The notes beneath the pieces were generated by a model. That model saw only the letters and a list, made by a program, of their open reading frames with translations. It did no database searches and was not told the DNA's origin. Position numbers and translations under genes: made by a program. DNA of 7,590 bases from JBOGVA01 sp050692195 (GTDB lineage Bacteria; Actinomycetota; UBA4738): contig JBOGVA010000035.1 in the NCBI GenBank assembly GCA_050692195.1, positions 1 to 7,590 on the forward strand, in the 5' to 3' direction. Shown here piece by piece: positions 1 to 6,593 of the stretch (the first letter of the stretch is position 1; every line of letters begins with the position of its first letter).

Positions 1-25
1 CACCTGTCAGGCCTACCAGCAGCAT
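1..25 (-). CDS. coaE: Dephospho-CoA kinase, N-terminal fragment (cut by window edge)
   Basis: Reading the minus strand from the ATG at 25-23 gives M-L-L-V-G-L-T-G before the window ends. This matches the start of CoaE, where it leads into the P-loop (GLTGGIGSGKS in the family). CoaE phosphorylates the 3'-hydroxyl of the ribose in dephospho-CoA, the last step of CoA synthesis. The start is 18 nt beyond the rpsA stop on the same strand, and rpsA-coaE is a conserved actinobacterial gene pair (Rv1630-Rv1631 in M. tuberculosis), which is the main support for so short a fragment. There is no strong Shine-Dalgarno in the 18-nt gap, so translation may be coupled to rpsA. Only eight residues are visible, so activity cannot be judged. 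Confidence 0.72.
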
Positions 26-43
26 GGAAACGTGTGATTGGGC

Positions 44-1423
44 CTAGGAGCGACCCTCGCGTCGCTTGAGCTCCTCGACGATCGACTCCAGGGAGACGTC
101 CTCTTCAGCTTCCGCCGAGGTCTCTTCGGGCTCCGGCTCGGGCTCGGCCACGGGGTGGATGGCCGCCTCCTCGGGCGCGACCGGCTCGGGCTCGAGGGTG
201 GCCTCGAAGACCTCCTGGGAAGACTCGTCGCCTCGAGCCTCGGCCTCCTCGAGGGCCTCCCGGGTCTCCTCGCTCGGTTCGGGAGCCAACTCCGCGCTGA
301 CTTCCTCCGTGCTAGGAGCGGTCGTCTCGGGGTCGGGGACCAGCTCGGGCTCCTCGGCGACCCGCTTGATGGACAGGCTGATCCGCCGCCTGGTCACGTC
401 GACGTCGACCACCTTGACCCGGACGTTGTCTCCCACCTGGACGACCTGGTCGGGGGATTCCACGTGCTGCTCCGAGAGCTCCGAGATATGCACAAGGCCT
501 TCGACGCCCTCCCCTACCCGGACGAACGCGCCGAAGGGAACCAGCTTCGTCACCGAGCCGCTGATCACCTCCCCCGTCTGGTGCTTCCGCTCGAACTCGC
601 GCCAGGGGTCCTCCTGGGTGGCCTTCAGTGAAAGGGAGACCCTCTCTCGCTCCAGATCGACGTCCAGGACCTCGACGTCGACCTCCTGGCCGACCGAGGC
701 GACCTCGCTCGGGTGGTCGACGTGCTTCCACGACAGCTCGGACACGTGGACCAGGCCATCCACGCCCCCGCCGATGTCCACGAACGCGCCGAAGTTGACG
801 ATCGAGGACACCACTCCATTGCGGCGCTCTCCCTTGCGCAGGCTCTCCAGGAACTTCTTTCGCCCCTCGCTCTGAGACTCCTCCAGGAAGGCGCGGCGCG
901 AAAGGACGACGTTGTTGCGGTTCCGGTCGAGCTCGATGATCTTGCACTCGAGCTCCTGGCCCACGTACGGATGGAGGTCACGGACCCTGCGCAGCTCCAC
1001 CAGCGAGGCGGGAAGGAACCCTCGGAGGCCGATGTCGAGGATCAGTCCGCCCTTGACCACCTCGATGACCGGACCGGTGATGGTGCCCCCGCTCTTCATG
1101 ATCTCCTCTATCCGGTGCCAGGCCCGCTCGTACTGGGCCCGCTTCTTGGACAGGATGAGCCGGCCCTCCTTGTCCTCCTTCTGGAGCACGAGCGCCTCGA
1201 TCTGGTCGCCGACCTGCACGACCTCGGACGGATCGACGTCCTGGCGGATGGAGAGCTCCTTGGAGGGGATGACGCCCTCGGACTTGTAGCCGATGTCGAG
1301 GAGAACCTCATCCCGGTCGACCTTGACGACCGTTCCCGCGACGAGGTCCCCGTCTTTGAAGTCCTTGAGGCTTTCCTCGATGGCCCTGACGAGTTCGTCT
1401 GGAGTCAGGTCCGTCTGAGCCAC
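44..1423 (-). CDS. rpsA: 30S ribosomal protein S1
   Basis: S1 binds single-stranded mRNA and helps the 30S subunit load it. The 459-residue product has four S1 (OB-fold) repeats at about residues 24-93, 112-177, 198-267 and 284-353. Repeats 3 and 4 carry the canonical pattern FGAFV.(I/V)G.GV.GLVH(V/I)SEL. Repeat 1 has the actinobacterial-type stretch KVDRDEVLLDIGYKSEG. Residues from about 354 to the end form a Glu/Pro/Ala-rich acidic tail ending in EELKRREGRS. Four repeats fit actinobacterial S1 (about 480 residues); the E. coli protein has six. The listed start is the GTG at 1423, which has no Shine-Dalgarno at normal distance. An in-frame ATC at 1447-1445, eight codons upstream, has an almost ideal one, so the true N-terminus may be longer. 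The gene has its own promoter and is followed by coaE. Confidence 0.97.
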   Translation of the reverse strand: MAQTDLTPDELVRAIEESLKDFKDGDLVAGTVVKVDRDEVLLDIGYKSEGVIPSKELSIRQDVDPSEVVQVGDQIEALVLQKEDKEGRLILSKKRAQYERAWHRIEEIMKSGGTITGPVIEVVKGGLILDIGLRGFLPASLVELRRVRDLHPYVGQELECKIIELDRNRNNVVLSRRAFLEESQSEGRKKFLESLRKGERRNGVVSSIVNFGAFVDIGGGVDGLVHVSELSWKHVDHPSEVASVGQEVDVEVLDVDLERERVSLSLKATQEDPWREFERKHQTGEVISGSVTKLVPFGAFVRVGEGVEGLVHISELSEQHVESPDQVVQVGDNVRVKVVDVDVTRRRISLSIKRVAEEPELVPDPETTAPSTEEVSAELAPEPSEETREALEEAEARGDESSQEVFEATLEPEPVAPEEAAIHPVAEPEPEPEETSAEAEEDVSLESIVEELKRREGRS

Positions 1424-1444
1424 TGTTGGCTCGGCTGCACCTTC

Positions 1445-1464
1445 GATGCCGGTACTCCTTTCTT
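1445..1464 (-). promoter_or_regulatory. Strong Shine-Dalgarno facing an in-frame ATC codon of rpsA
   Basis: On the minus strand 1464-1455 reads AAGAAAGGAG, of which AGAAAGGAG pairs perfectly with the usual 3' end of 16S rRNA. Seven nucleotides later (TACCGGC) comes ATC at 1447-1445, in the rpsA frame with no stop before the GTG at 1423. The sequence AGGAGTACCGG recurs exactly before the secreted-protein gene at 3839-3829, and there it is followed, at the same distance, by a normal ATG. From the SD to the GTG at 1423 is 31 nt, too far for ordinary initiation. Either ATC is used as a rare start, an ATG was mutated or misread, or the GTG is reached in another way. Confidence 0.7.
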
Positions 1465-1547
1465 CCGCTCCGCGTTTCCTCCCGCCGCCAAACTGACCTC
1501 TGGAGAGAGAGGGCTTGTGGCATGCAGGATGGAATACGCCGCAGCGC
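1448..1547 (-). promoter_or_regulatory. Predicted 5' leader of rpsA mRNA
   Basis: From the start site implied by the promoter at 1583-1554 (about position 1547) to the rpsA Shine-Dalgarno region lie roughly 100 nt of untranslated leader. It holds a small stem with arms at 1508-1512 and 1497-1501 (CCTCT/AGAGG, six-nt loop) and a second purine-rich GGGAGG element near 1481-1476. I see no convincing upstream ORF: an ATG at 1523 opens a frame that only overlaps rpsA out of phase. In E. coli the rpsA leader is a target for autogenous control by S1. Such control here is inference. Confidence 0.4.
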
Positions 1548-1553
1548 CAGCTC

Positions 1554-1583
1554 AGTCTAGTGGCGCGCTTGGCGATGCGTCAA
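1554..1583 (-). promoter_or_regulatory. Sigma70-type promoter for rpsA
   Basis: On the minus strand a -35 element TTGACG (1583-1578) is followed after exactly 18 nt by a -10 element TAGACT (1559-1554), matching the TAnnnT pattern. The predicted start of transcription is near 1547-1546. The same layout (TTGACG, 18 nt, TAGAAT) occurs before the iron permease gene in this window, which strengthens both calls. It fires away from the divergent MBL-Rieske gene. Confidence 0.65.
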
Positions 1584-1654
1584 TCAGGCAACAGCCTTGC
1601 CAGTGGGCACACCCAAGCCGCATCGATATGTGATGGCCCAACGGTTCCTCTTTG

Positions 1655-1669
1655 TATGCTCTCCGGATG
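1655..1669 (+). promoter_or_regulatory. -10 element placed for a leaderless MBL-Rieske mRNA
   Basis: TATGCT at 1655-1660 fits TAnnnT and is followed by six nucleotides and then the ATG at 1667. RNA polymerase would start at or next to the A of the start codon. No Shine-Dalgarno precedes this ATG, which agrees with a leaderless transcript, common in actinobacteria. No good -35 hexamer is visible about 17 nt upstream, so the call rests on the -10 position alone. Confidence 0.45.
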
Positions 1670-3220
1670 AAGGTGGCCTCACTCGGTCATGCCGGCCTCA
1701 GGGTCGAGACAGCTCGGGCCACGCTGCTGATCGATCCGTGGTTCTCGCCCGAAGGCGCGTTTCAAGCGTCGTGGTTCCAGTATCCGGACAACTCCCATCT
1801 GCTCGAGCCCGAGCTGTTCAGCCCCACCGCGATCCTCATCTCCCAAGGGCGAATGGACCATTTCGACCCCTGGTTCCTCGCTCGCGTCCCGGCGACGGTT
1901 CCGGTGGTGGTTCCCCGGTACCCCTCTTCAGCTCTTCGCCGGAAGATCGAGTTGGCCGGGGCCTGGCCCGTCGTGGAGGTCGCTGCCTGGAAGCCCTGCG
2001 AGGTGGCGGAGGGCGTCACCGTGTTCTTCGTGCCGGAGGACTCCCCCATGAACCACGATTCCGCCATCGTGCTCATGGCCGGGGAGCGAACCCTACTGAA
2101 CCTCAACGACGCCAGGCTCTCCCCGCTCCAGCTCCGAACGATCCGGGAGCGCGCGGGCGGGGTCATCGACGTCTTCGCCTTCCAGGGTGCGGGTGCCTCC
2201 TGGTATCCGATGTGCTACCGCTACGACAACGAACGCAAGCGGGAGAAGGCTCACCAGAAGCGTCTGGCCAAGCTGAGCTACGTCGCCAGGTCGATCGGGG
2301 TCCTGGCCCCGGTGACTGCGGTGCCCTTCGCCGGGCCTCCTTGCTTCCTGGACCCCGAGATCTTCCAGCGCAACGCGGAGATGGACGGGGGCATCCTTCC
2401 CGACCAGGAGCAGGTTGCCGGTTGGCTTCGGGGGCGCGGCTTGGACAACGTCGCGGTCCTGCTCCCCGGAGACGTGTGGGACGTGGAGGCGGAGGCCAAG
2501 GAGCCCGACCCTGTCTGGGACGGCTTCTCGTTCGAGGAGCGATGGCCCTATCTCGAGGCGTACGCGGCCCGGCGACGCCCTCAGGTCAAGGCGGTGCGGG
2601 CGCGCTTCCCGCAGCCCGATGACCGATTGTGGGATGAGTTCCAGGAGTACTTCCAGCGCCTCCTCGGGATGAGCCCGTACTTCAACCGGAAGATCGGGAT
2701 GAGGGTCGGGTTCGAGGTGACCGGACCCGGAGGGGGGAGCTGGGCGGTCGACTTCGGTGACGGCTGCCAGGCGGTGCTGCCCGAGTTGGGCGACTGCGGC
2801 TACGTCTTCACCATGGCCTCACGGTGGCTCCGGCCCATCCTGCGGGAGGAGGTGCCGTGGGAGGACTTCCTCCTGTCCCTGAGGTTCGAGGCTCAGCGGA
2901 GCCCCGACGTGCCCAACGATCACCTCCTCGGCCTGCTGAAGTACGCCGACCAGGATTCCCTTGCGGCCGTAGAGCGCTTCGAGACGAGCATGGCTTCGGA
3001 GCAACGGATCACCGTCCATGCCGCCGGGCAGGCCTATTCGGTGGCCCGGTACTGCCCGCACGCCGGCAACGACCTCGAGGAGACCGGCGATGTGCTTCCC
3101 GGAGGCGTCCTGCGGTGCCTGGCCCATCACTACGAGTTCGACCTGGCCACCGGACGGTGCCTGAACGGCAGCGGCCTCACTCTCGACGTGGAGCCGCTCG
3201 AGGCATCGCCCTCTCACTGA
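1667..3220 (+). CDS. MBL-fold protein fused to a C-terminal Rieske [2Fe-2S] domain
   Basis: The 517-residue product has an N-terminal metallo-beta-lactamase fold of the UlaG/CMP-Neu5Ac hydroxylase type (about 1-225): GHAG at 7-10, LLIDPW at 20-25, HD at 130-131 and LNLND ending at 148. The usual HxHxDH metal motif reads Q60-G-R62-M-D64-H65, so the first two histidines are lost while Asp-His remains. A middle region (about 335-420) has alternating strands and helices, perhaps a sterol-carrier-like fold (tentative). The C-terminus is a Rieske domain with both cluster motifs intact: C463-P-H465 and C484-L-A-H487. The protein has no signal peptide or membrane segment, so it is probably cytosolic. 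Animal CMP-Neu5Ac hydroxylase combines the same two domains in the opposite order. An oxidation or hydroxylation role is inference and the substrate is unknown. I chose the ATG at 1667 over the in-frame TTG at 1652 because MKVASLGHAG is the typical start of this fold. Confidence 0.88.
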   Translation: MKVASLGHAGLRVETARATLLIDPWFSPEGAFQASWFQYPDNSHLLEPELFSPTAILISQGRMDHFDPWFLARVPATVPVVVPRYPSSALRRKIELAGAWPVVEVAAWKPCEVAEGVTVFFVPEDSPMNHDSAIVLMAGERTLLNLNDARLSPLQLRTIRERAGGVIDVFAFQGAGASWYPMCYRYDNERKREKAHQKRLAKLSYVARSIGVLAPVTAVPFAGPPCFLDPEIFQRNAEMDGGILPDQEQVAGWLRGRGLDNVAVLLPGDVWDVEAEAKEPDPVWDGFSFEERWPYLEAYAARRRPQVKAVRARFPQPDDRLWDEFQEYFQRLLGMSPYFNRKIGMRVGFEVTGPGGGSWAVDFGDGCQAVLPELGDCGYVFTMASRWLRPILREEVPWEDFLLSLRFEAQRSPDVPNDHLLGLLKYADQDSLAAVERFETSMASEQRITVHAAGQAYSVARYCPHAGNDLEETGDVLPGGVLRCLAHHYEFDLATGRCLNGSGLTLDVEPLEASPSH

Positions 3221-3827
3221 GCCGCGCCAAGGTCCTCCGGCGAAGGAGGAACCCCAGGCCTCCCAGGAGCACGGCGACGCCCAGCGTTGTCGGGATCAGC
3301 GACCCTGCGCCTCTCACCTCGAGGGCCTTTCCGGGCGCGGGAGCTGTTCCTTCTCTCGGGGCGACCGGCTCTTGCCCGGTTGGGCTCAACACTTCCACCT
3401 CGATGATGTCCGGGTATCCGTCCGGGAGGCTGTCTCGCGCCATGCCGGGGAACGTGACCAGGAGCCACGACCCGGCCTCCGGAAACGTGAACTCTCCTTC
3501 GTAGGTGGCCGGCGTGTCGTGATACAAGGTGATGGGGAAGCCGCCGCTGAACCTTCTGTACGACCCCGCCGGGTAGGCCCGGATCAGATCGTTCAGGACG
3601 GGTACATTCTCGTCGAGCCACGTGGCCGGTTTGGTGTGCCCTGCCTCTTCCCAGAAGCGCACGACGATCCGAGTGGTTTGGCCGGGCTCCGGCCGCTCGG
3701 GTGAGAGCTCCAGGGAGAAGTACGGAATCTTGGCCCACGCCGCAATGGCCGGAATCATCGCCATGGTGATCCCAAGCAGGGACGCCAGGACCGCCCTTCG
3801 CGCGAATCGGAGCTGTACACGATTCAT
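3177..3827 (-). CDS. Secreted, C-terminally membrane-anchored protein of unknown function
   Basis: I do not recognise a family for this 216-residue protein. It starts with a clear signal peptide: basic n-region (RFARR), hydrophobic stretch at about 12-30, and a likely signal peptidase I site after A-W-A (32). Residues 33-150 look like a beta-sandwich or Ig-like extracellular domain, with an opening SLELSPERPEPGQ strand-turn pattern and a YEGEFTFPEAGSWLLVTFPG segment of the kind seen at the end of such domains. A Pro/Ala/Gly linker (150-173) leads to a membrane helix (about 176-194) followed by RRR and a basic tail. There is no LPXTG sorting motif. Start choice is firm: AGGAG lies seven nt before the ATG. 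The gene begins 51 nt after the polA stop on the same strand, so it may be co-transcribed. Its last 44 bp overlap the end of the convergent MBL-Rieske gene. Confidence 0.85.
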   Translation of the reverse strand: MNRVQLRFARRAVLASLLGITMAMIPAIAAWAKIPYFSLELSPERPEPGQTTRIVVRFWEEAGHTKPATWLDENVPVLNDLIRAYPAGSYRRFSGGFPITLYHDTPATYEGEFTFPEAGSWLLVTFPGMARDSLPDGYPDIIEVEVLSPTGQEPVAPREGTAPAPGKALEVRGAGSLIPTTLGVAVLLGGLGFLLRRRTLARLSERAMPRAAPRRE

Positions 3828-3878
3828 CCCGGTACTCCTACGCGGCGAGCGAGGGCGTGGTTCCCTTCCTGCCGGTGG

Positions 3879-6572
3879 TCAGTGGCCGGCGGGAGCGGCT
3901 TCGGCCCAGTTCTTCCCCCAGCCCAGGTCCACCTTGAGGGGAACGCTCAGCTCGAAGGCGGACTCCATTGCCGTCTTCACATGGGCTCCCGAAGCGTCCA
4001 GGTCGTGCTCCGCGACGTCGAAGACCAGCTCGTCGTGCACCGTGAGCACCATCGTGCAGTCCAGGCCGGACGCGGAGAGATCCCTGTCCACGCCGATCAT
4101 GGCGAGCTTGAGGATGTCAGCGGCCCCGCCCTGGATCGGCGCGTTGAGGGCCATGCGCCTGCCCATGTCCCGTACCCGGGGGTTGGCCGCCTGGAGCTCG
4201 GGCAGGTAGCGACGCCGGCCCAGGATCGTCTCGGTGAACCCCTCGGCGGCCGCCCGGGCCACCTGGCGGTCCAGGAAGTCCCGGATCCTGGGAAACTGGG
4301 CGAAGTAGGCCTCGATGAACTCGGCGGCCTCGTCCGGCGCGATGCCGATCCGGCTGGCCAGCCCGAAGGCGTTCATGCCGTACGGGAGGCCGTAGTTGAT
4401 CTGCTTGACCCGGCCGCGCATGGCCCCGTCGACCTGGTCCTCGGGCACCCCGAACACCTTTGCAGCTGTAGCCGCGTGGAAGTCCTTTCCGGCAGCGAAG
4501 GCTTCAGCCATCGCCTCGTCGCCGGAGAGGTGGGCCATCACCCGTAGCTCGATCTGTGAATAGTCCGCGACCAGCAGCACCCGGTCGGCCCGGCCCGCCA
4601 CGAACGCCCGGCGGATCTGCCGCCCCAGCTCGCCACGGACGGGGATGTTCTGGAGATTGGGGTTCACGCTGGAAAGCCGGCCGGTGGAGGCCCCGACCTG
4701 GTTATAGGTCGTGTGGATACGCCCGGTGCGGGGGTTGACCAGCGGAGGGAGGGCGTCCAGATACGTCGACTTGAGCTTGGAGAGCTCCCGGTAGCGGAGG
4801 AGGGCCTCCACGATGGGATGCTGTTCCCGGAGCTTCTCCAGCACATCGGCATCCGTGGAAAGCGCTCCTTTGGAGGTCTTCTTGAGTGGCGTCAGGCGGA
4901 GTTTCTCGTACAGGATCACGCGGAGCTGGGGCGGTGAGCCGATGTTGAACTGCTCGCCGGCGTGGCGGTAGACCTCCGCCTCCAACGCGGCCATGCGGTC
5001 GCCGATCGTCTCCGACATCTCGCGGAGGTACTCCACGTCAAGGGCCACTCCGGCGGCCTGCACCCTGGCCAGGACGGCCGAGAGCGGCATCTCGACCTCG
5101 TTGAGCAGTCCGCGAAGCCCGGCTCGCTCGATCCTCTCCTGCAGGACCGGTGCCAGCAGGCCTACCGCCGCGACGGACCCGCCGATCCGCGGCGTGGGAT
5201 CGGCGAAGAGATGGCCCTCCTGAGTCTCCTGGCCACCCTCGATCTCGCTCAGCACGTCGAGGCCGAGGTATCGCCGGCACAGTGCGTCAAGCGGGTACAA
5301 GGCCTCGGCCGGGTCCAACAGATAGCCGGCGAGCAGAGTGTCGAAGGCCACGCCGTGAAGCGCCTCCCCGCGGGCGAGGAGGAGGGCCTCGAAGTCCTTG
5401 GCGTCATGGACCCACTTCGGCTTGCTGGGGTCGGCCAGCCAGCGATCGAGCTCCGGGGGGATCCGGTCGAAGGGCACGTACACGGCCTGGCCCCCGCCGG
5501 CGGAGATGCCCAGGCCCCGCACCCCGTCCTCGAAGAACGGGTAGACGGCGATGGGTGCCGTGCCGGCCAGGAGGCCGCTCAGCTCCGAGAGCGTGCCGGT
5601 CCGAACGTCCAGTGCTGCCTTCTCGACGGCGGGCTTCGCCGTGCGCTCCACGTCCTCCAGCCGCTCCAGCAGCGTCCGGAACTCGAGCGAGTTGAACAGA
5701 CGCCTGATCGCATCCGGATCCCACTCCCCCATCACGCATTCCTCGGGCGTGATCGGCAACTCGAGGTCGCACACCAGCCGGGCCAGCTCCTTGTTCCTGA
5801 CCAGGTCCTGTCCGGCCGTCTCGATGGCAGCGCGGACCCTTCCCTTGAGCTCCTCGGTTCGCCCGAGCAGCTCCTCCACGCTGCCGAAGTCCTGAACGAG
5901 CTTGGAGGCGGTCTTCTCCCCCACCCCGGGCACCCCCGGGATGTTGTCGGAGGTGTCGCCCTTCAGGGCCACGTAGTCGAGGTATTTCTCGGGCGGCAGG
6001 CCGAAGCGTTCGGCCACCGCCCGCTCGTCGTACCTCGCGATGTCGGAGATGCCGCGCCTGTTGAACAGCACCTGGATGCCGGGCCGAACGAGCTGGAAGA
6101 AGTCTCGGTCGGCCGTCACGATGACGGCTTCCATCCCCTGCTCGGCTGCTCGGCAGGCCAGGGTGGCGATGGCGTCGTCGGCTTCGTGGCCGTCCACCTC
6201 GACGATGGGGACCTTCAACGTCTCGAGGACTTCCTTGATCAGGCCGAGCTGCTGGCGAAACTCGTCCGGAGCCTCCACGCGCCCCGCCTTGTATTCGGGG
6301 TACTGCTCCAGGCGCACGGTGGGCTTCCCCTTGTCGAAGGCCACCGCGATGAGATCGGGCCTCTCCTCGGCCAGGAGCTTGATCAACATGGACGTGAACC
6401 CGTAGACGGCATTGGTTATCTGTCCGCTGGTCGTAGCCAGCGACGTGGGCAGGGCGAAGAAGGCGCGGAACGCGAGGCTGTGCCCGTCGAGGAGGAAGAT
6501 GCGCCTGGGACGCTCGACGTCGCCTCTCGCCGCGAGGTCACCTGCTCCCGTCGCGAGGTCGTCTGCCACCAC
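3879..6572 (-). CDS. polA: DNA polymerase I
   Basis: Pol I fills gaps and removes RNA primers in replication and repair. The 897-residue product starts with an intact 5' nuclease domain (about 22-305): LLDGHS with D29, EADD at 130-133, TADRD at 153-157 and GDTSDNIPGVPGVGEKTA from 205. The 3'-5' exonuclease domain (about 318-480) lacks the catalytic DxE (AVYPFF at that place) and the YxxxD motif, so proofreading is probably absent. The polymerase domain has motif A (D670-YSQIELR), the O-helix with R719, K723, Y727 and Y731, and motif C (VHDEL, D847). Tyr727 stands where E. coli has Phe762, as in mycobacterial Pol I. The open frame runs on to 7016, but that part is antisense to the DtxR-type gene. 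I chose GTG at 6572 for family length and the adjacent promoter; GTG at 6569 is equally possible. Confidence 0.96.
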   Translation of the reverse strand: MVADDLATGAGDLAARGDVERPRRIFLLDGHSLAFRAFFALPTSLATTSGQITNAVYGFTSMLIKLLAEERPDLIAVAFDKGKPTVRLEQYPEYKAGRVEAPDEFRQQLGLIKEVLETLKVPIVEVDGHEADDAIATLACRAAEQGMEAVIVTADRDFFQLVRPGIQVLFNRRGISDIARYDERAVAERFGLPPEKYLDYVALKGDTSDNIPGVPGVGEKTASKLVQDFGSVEELLGRTEELKGRVRAAIETAGQDLVRNKELARLVCDLELPITPEECVMGEWDPDAIRRLFNSLEFRTLLERLEDVERTAKPAVEKAALDVRTGTLSELSGLLAGTAPIAVYPFFEDGVRGLGISAGGGQAVYVPFDRIPPELDRWLADPSKPKWVHDAKDFEALLLARGEALHGVAFDTLLAGYLLDPAEALYPLDALCRRYLGLDVLSEIEGGQETQEGHLFADPTPRIGGSVAAVGLLAPVLQERIERAGLRGLLNEVEMPLSAVLARVQAAGVALDVEYLREMSETIGDRMAALEAEVYRHAGEQFNIGSPPQLRVILYEKLRLTPLKKTSKGALSTDADVLEKLREQHPIVEALLRYRELSKLKSTYLDALPPLVNPRTGRIHTTYNQVGASTGRLSSVNPNLQNIPVRGELGRQIRRAFVAGRADRVLLVADYSQIELRVMAHLSGDEAMAEAFAAGKDFHAATAAKVFGVPEDQVDGAMRGRVKQINYGLPYGMNAFGLASRIGIAPDEAAEFIEAYFAQFPRIRDFLDRQVARAAAEGFTETILGRRRYLPELQAANPRVRDMGRRMALNAPIQGGAADILKLAMIGVDRDLSASGLDCTMVLTVHDELVFDVAEHDLDASGAHVKTAMESAFELSVPLKVDLGWGKNWAEAAPAGH

Positions 6573-6577
6573 CCACG

Positions 6578-6583
6578 ATTCTA
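6578..6583 (-). promoter_or_regulatory. -10 element for polA, likely leaderless
   Basis: The minus strand reads TAGAAT at 6583-6578, five nt before the GTG at 6572 and eight before the GTG at 6569. Initiation about seven nt downstream of the -10 would fall at the start codon. No Shine-Dalgarno precedes either GTG, in keeping with a leaderless transcript. A -35 element would lie inside the divergent regulator gene, near 6601-6607, but matches there are poor. Confidence 0.5.
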
Positions 6584-6587
6584 GACT
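6582..6587 (+). promoter_or_regulatory. -10 element for the DtxR-type regulator, likely leaderless
   Basis: TAGACT at 6582-6587 is followed by six nt and the ATG at 6594, the same geometry as before the MBL-Rieske gene. The only purine-rich stretch (GAGG, 6589-6592) is one nt from the ATG, too close to act as a Shine-Dalgarno. This element overlaps the polA -10 within the palindrome TCTAGA (6580-6585). A -35 element would fall inside polA and no good match is visible. Confidence 0.5.
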
Positions 6588-6593
6588 TGAGGC

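Noticed and set aside
38..875. Two plus-strand open frames opposite rpsA (38-631 and 66-875)
   Set aside because: Both are shadows of the S1 codons; one is a Ser/Thr/Arg-rich low-complexity product, the other a Leu/Gly/Asp-rich one.
1308..1523. Possible upstream ORF in the rpsA leader starting at the ATG at 1523
   Set aside because: It has no Shine-Dalgarno, runs far into rpsA out of frame and encodes an Arg-rich shadow product.
1597..2622. Alternative plus-strand frame over the MBL-Rieske gene
   Set aside because: Arg/Gly/Pro-rich product without motifs; the 1667-3220 frame has clear MBL and Rieske signatures.
3828..3878. GC-rich stretch between polA and the secreted-protein gene as a possible terminator
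   Set aside because: No stable stem followed by a T-run is visible on the transcribed strand, so read-through from polA is more likely.
4962..6584. A 540-codon open frame on the plus strand opposite polA
   Set aside because: Long antisense frames are expected opposite high-GC genes. Its product has no recognisable domain and is low-complexity rich in His, Leu, Arg and Gly, while the minus strand carries all Pol I motifs.
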